NCBI GenBank assembly: GCA_937911845.1
Contig: CALDQF010000337.1
Coordinates: forward strand, 1-6,968
Direction: 5' to 3'
DNA: 6,968 nt
Source of the DNA: an uncultured Phycisphaera sp.
GTDB lineage: Bacteria; Planctomycetota; Phycisphaerae; Phycisphaerales; SM1A02
The notes under the pieces are model-generated. The model was not told the origin of the DNA and did no database searches. It saw only the letters and a program-made list of their open reading frames with translations. Made by a program: the position numbers and the translations under genes. Shown here in pieces: positions 5,536 through 6,968 of this stretch; the stretch's first letter is position 1; every line of letters begins with the position of its first letter.

Positions 5536-6968
5536 ATGAAGCGCGCCTTCACTCTCATTGAACTACTTGTCGCCATTCTCGTGCTCTTGGCCGTATTGCT
5601 TGCTGCAGGTCGTATCTTTTCCGCAACCACGGAAGTTGCTGGCATTGGCGAAGCCTTGAACGACAACCAGTCGGATCTCAATGCCATCGAACGCCAACTG
5701 CGTCAGGACGTGTCTGCCATCAGTAAAGAAGGCTTCTTGGCCATCCGATGCGTCAGTCTTCGCAACGATTGCCGTCTTGCCACCAATCCTGCCGGGGGAT
5801 ACCTCGATCCCAGCCTGCCGCCGGACGCCATCCTGCGTGCTGACCACATGGTCTTCTTTAAATACGGCTTCGAGGGCACCCAGAACTACCTGTACGGCGA
5901 AGGTGGCAACAAGCAGGGCGAAGGCCCAATCTCACGCATCTACTTTGGCCATGGCTATCAACTGGGCCCCGTTCGCAGGCAACCCGACGGTCCAGGGCTC
6001 GCCACCGTATACGACGTTTCTCCCAACCAAGGCAGTCAACTCGGGCCCATCGGCCCTTGGATGGATCGCGGTTTGTTGGGTGGTAATCGTCCGATGATTC
6101 GTCAAAACATGGGTCTCCCGCAAACCGGGTTCACCAATGCCCCCTCAAGCTTTTCGGTGCCACTCCCAGCATTCCCGGCTGAGCAATGGCTGCTGTGCCG
6201 CCAAGCTGTATTTATGGCAGACGACGATTACGGATTCACCAGCGCGAACCCGACACAAAATGCAGCCGACCCTTATTTCTATCTGAGAGGCGGGGGGGCT
6301 TACAACGGGAACAGCAATCCCTATTCCGGTGGCGTGATCCAGAGTCCATCGATCTTCCTTCGTGGATTTGACCCTGCGGGTTTTGGCGGATTTTCTCCGG
6401 CCACCAACGCTTCAGTGATCACCGGACGTGTGGACAGCAGTTCCATGGAGATTGACGACATGCGTCGGGGCATTTCTGAATTCGCCGACTTTTTTGATGG
6501 CGGTGATGTCGATGGGTCTCCGGACAATCGCCAACAACACTGGAATGCCGCCAGTGGATTTGTTCAGAGGTACGGCTTGTTCTATCCCCATGCCGAGCGT
6601 GCCACCTCAAACATGGGGCGTTTCTCTTTGCCGCCGACTCGTCATGTCATCTCGGCGGCATGCTCTGACGTCCGTATTGAGTGGACTTGGCCCTCCGGGG
6701 CTGGTCAAATTGATCTGGATGCGGATGGTCAACCAGATGATGCCGACAACGACGGATTTTTGGATCCATTCGAAGTTGGATTCCGTCACAGCGGTCGAAC
6801 GCCATGGTTCCCGTTCATGAATCAAGCGGGTGAGTTCGGTGGGCTCGCTCTGCAGCAATACACCACGCCCGACAACGAGGACTCATGGTTTTGGAACTGG
6901 CAGCCGGAATTTGCTGACACCATTCCACTGGTGGGAAATGTCGAGCGGTTCCCAGATCCCGGTAGCCA
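5536..6968 (+). CDS. GspJ/PilW-like pseudopilin with very large ectodomain (3' end missing)
   Basis: Reads open for 477 codons from ATG 5536 to the window edge with no stop, so the true protein is longer and is the largest in the window. The leader MKRA precedes FTLIE: cleavage at A4|F5 (Ala, as in the preceding protein), helper Glu E9, hydrophobic helix about 7-27. The following segment, LNDNQSDLNAIERQLRQDVSAI (42-62), resembles the GspJ/PilW 'LxxLxRDLxxa' helix. After this come C72 and C79, a Gly/Pro/Asn-rich middle, and an acidic part, FADFFDGGDVDGSPDN (316-331). At 393-413 there is a tandem Asp cluster, the second half of which (402-413, DADNDGFLDPFE) fits an EF-hand loop at every ligand position. 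GspJ is normally about 200 residues, so most of this protein is added ectodomain. A GspK-like identity is less likely because GspK usually lacks the +5 Glu. Confidence 0.82.
   Translation, partial: MKRAFTLIELLVAILVLLAVLLAAGRIFSATTEVAGIGEALNDNQSDLNAIERQLRQDVSAISKEGFLAIRCVSLRNDCRLATNPAGGYLDPSLPPDAILRADHMVFFKYGFEGTQNYLYGEGGNKQGEGPISRIYFGHGYQLGPVRRQPDGPGLATVYDVSPNQGSQLGPIGPWMDRGLLGGNRPMIRQNMGLPQTGFTNAPSSFSVPLPAFPAEQWLLCRQAVFMADDDYGFTSANPTQNAADPYFYLRGGGAYNGNSNPYSGGVIQSPSIFLRGFDPAGFGGFSPATNASVITGRVDSSSMEIDDMRRGISEFADFFDGGDVDGSPDNRQQHWNAASGFVQRYGLFYPHAERATSNMGRFSLPPTRHVISAACSDVRIEWTWPSGAGQIDLDADGQPDDADNDGFLDPFEVGFRHSGRTPWFPFMNQAGEFGGLALQQYTTPDNEDSWFWNWQPEFADTIPLVGNVERFPDPGS
6712..6774 (+). other. 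Tandem Asp-rich Ca-binding-type loops (residues 393-413 of the GspJ/PilW-like protein)
   Basis: The first unit, DLDADGQPD (393-401), has the DxDxDGxxD spacing of thrombospondin type 3 and related Ca repeats. The second, DADNDGFLDPFE (402-413), has Asp at loop positions 1, 3, 5 and 9, Gly at 6, a hydrophobic residue at 8 and Glu at 12, the full EF-hand ligand set. Whether helices flank it is not clear, so a loop-only Ca site is as likely as a true EF-hand. Confidence 0.65.

Noticed and set aside
5681..6097. A 138-codon open frame on the + strand inside the last gene
   Set aside because: It is out of frame with the 477-codon pseudopilin reading frame, which is preceded by a good ribosome site and begins with a clear prepilin site.
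1298..6968. Membership of the DUF1559-type prepilin-like proteins abundant in Planctomycetota
   Set aside because: The expected C-terminal His-x9-Asp-Gly style ending of that group is not seen in the complete proteins; their landmarks fit GspG, GspH and PilV/GspI instead.
1..6968. Promoter, terminator, RNA gene, insertion sequence or CRISPR array
   Set aside because: The window is coding from base 10 to the edge with at most two bases between genes; no spaced repeats, terminal inverted repeats, tRNA-like clover or hairpin followed by a T run was found.

Overview
The window is one uninterrupted, rightward, tightly packed operon fragment: an inner-membrane assembly platform protein (GspF/PilC family) followed by five genes whose products all begin with a type IV pilin / pseudopilin N-terminus (short basic leader, [GA]|[FL]-T/S-x-x-E processing site, one hydrophobic helix). 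There are no RNA genes, mobile elements, CRISPR arrays, terminators or gaps of any size. Genes are separated by 1-2 bases or overlap by ATGA, so the whole block is probably translated as one coupled message. The promoter and the start of the operon lie upstream, and the last gene runs off the right edge.

Layout: 10-1296 gspF-like; 1298-2434 GspG-like pseudopilin; 2431-3306 second GspG-like pseudopilin; 3303-4205 GspH/FimT-like; 4202-5533 PilV/GspI-like; 5536 to beyond 6968 GspJ/PilW-like, incomplete. This order (F-G-G'-H-I-J) follows the classical type II secretion order F-G-H-I-J-K with one extra G-like gene, so the parts would form a periplasm-spanning pseudopilus (or a related type IV pilus) built on the GspF platform. 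The ATPase (GspE), secretin (GspD), GspK and prepilin peptidase are not in the window.

The unusual part is size. The four complete pilin-like proteins are 291-443 residues and the incomplete one is at least 477, against roughly 110-210 for most textbook pseudopilins. The extra length is soluble, Pro/Gly/Asp-rich sequence after the pilin helix. Two of the proteins carry Ca-binding-type Asp loops: a dockerin-like loop in the GspH-like protein and an EF-hand-perfect loop in the GspJ-like protein. The last two pilin-like proteins have Ala instead of Gly before the cleavage site.

Organism: a moderately GC-rich Gram-negative-type bacterium. Oversized prepilin-like proteins in series, endings such as SAGPDLKFG, and dockerin-like loops in envelope proteins suggest Planctomycetota (perhaps the Phycisphaerae) or a relative. 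This is inference from style, not proof. Codon use looks uniform across the genes and I see no sign of recent transfer.
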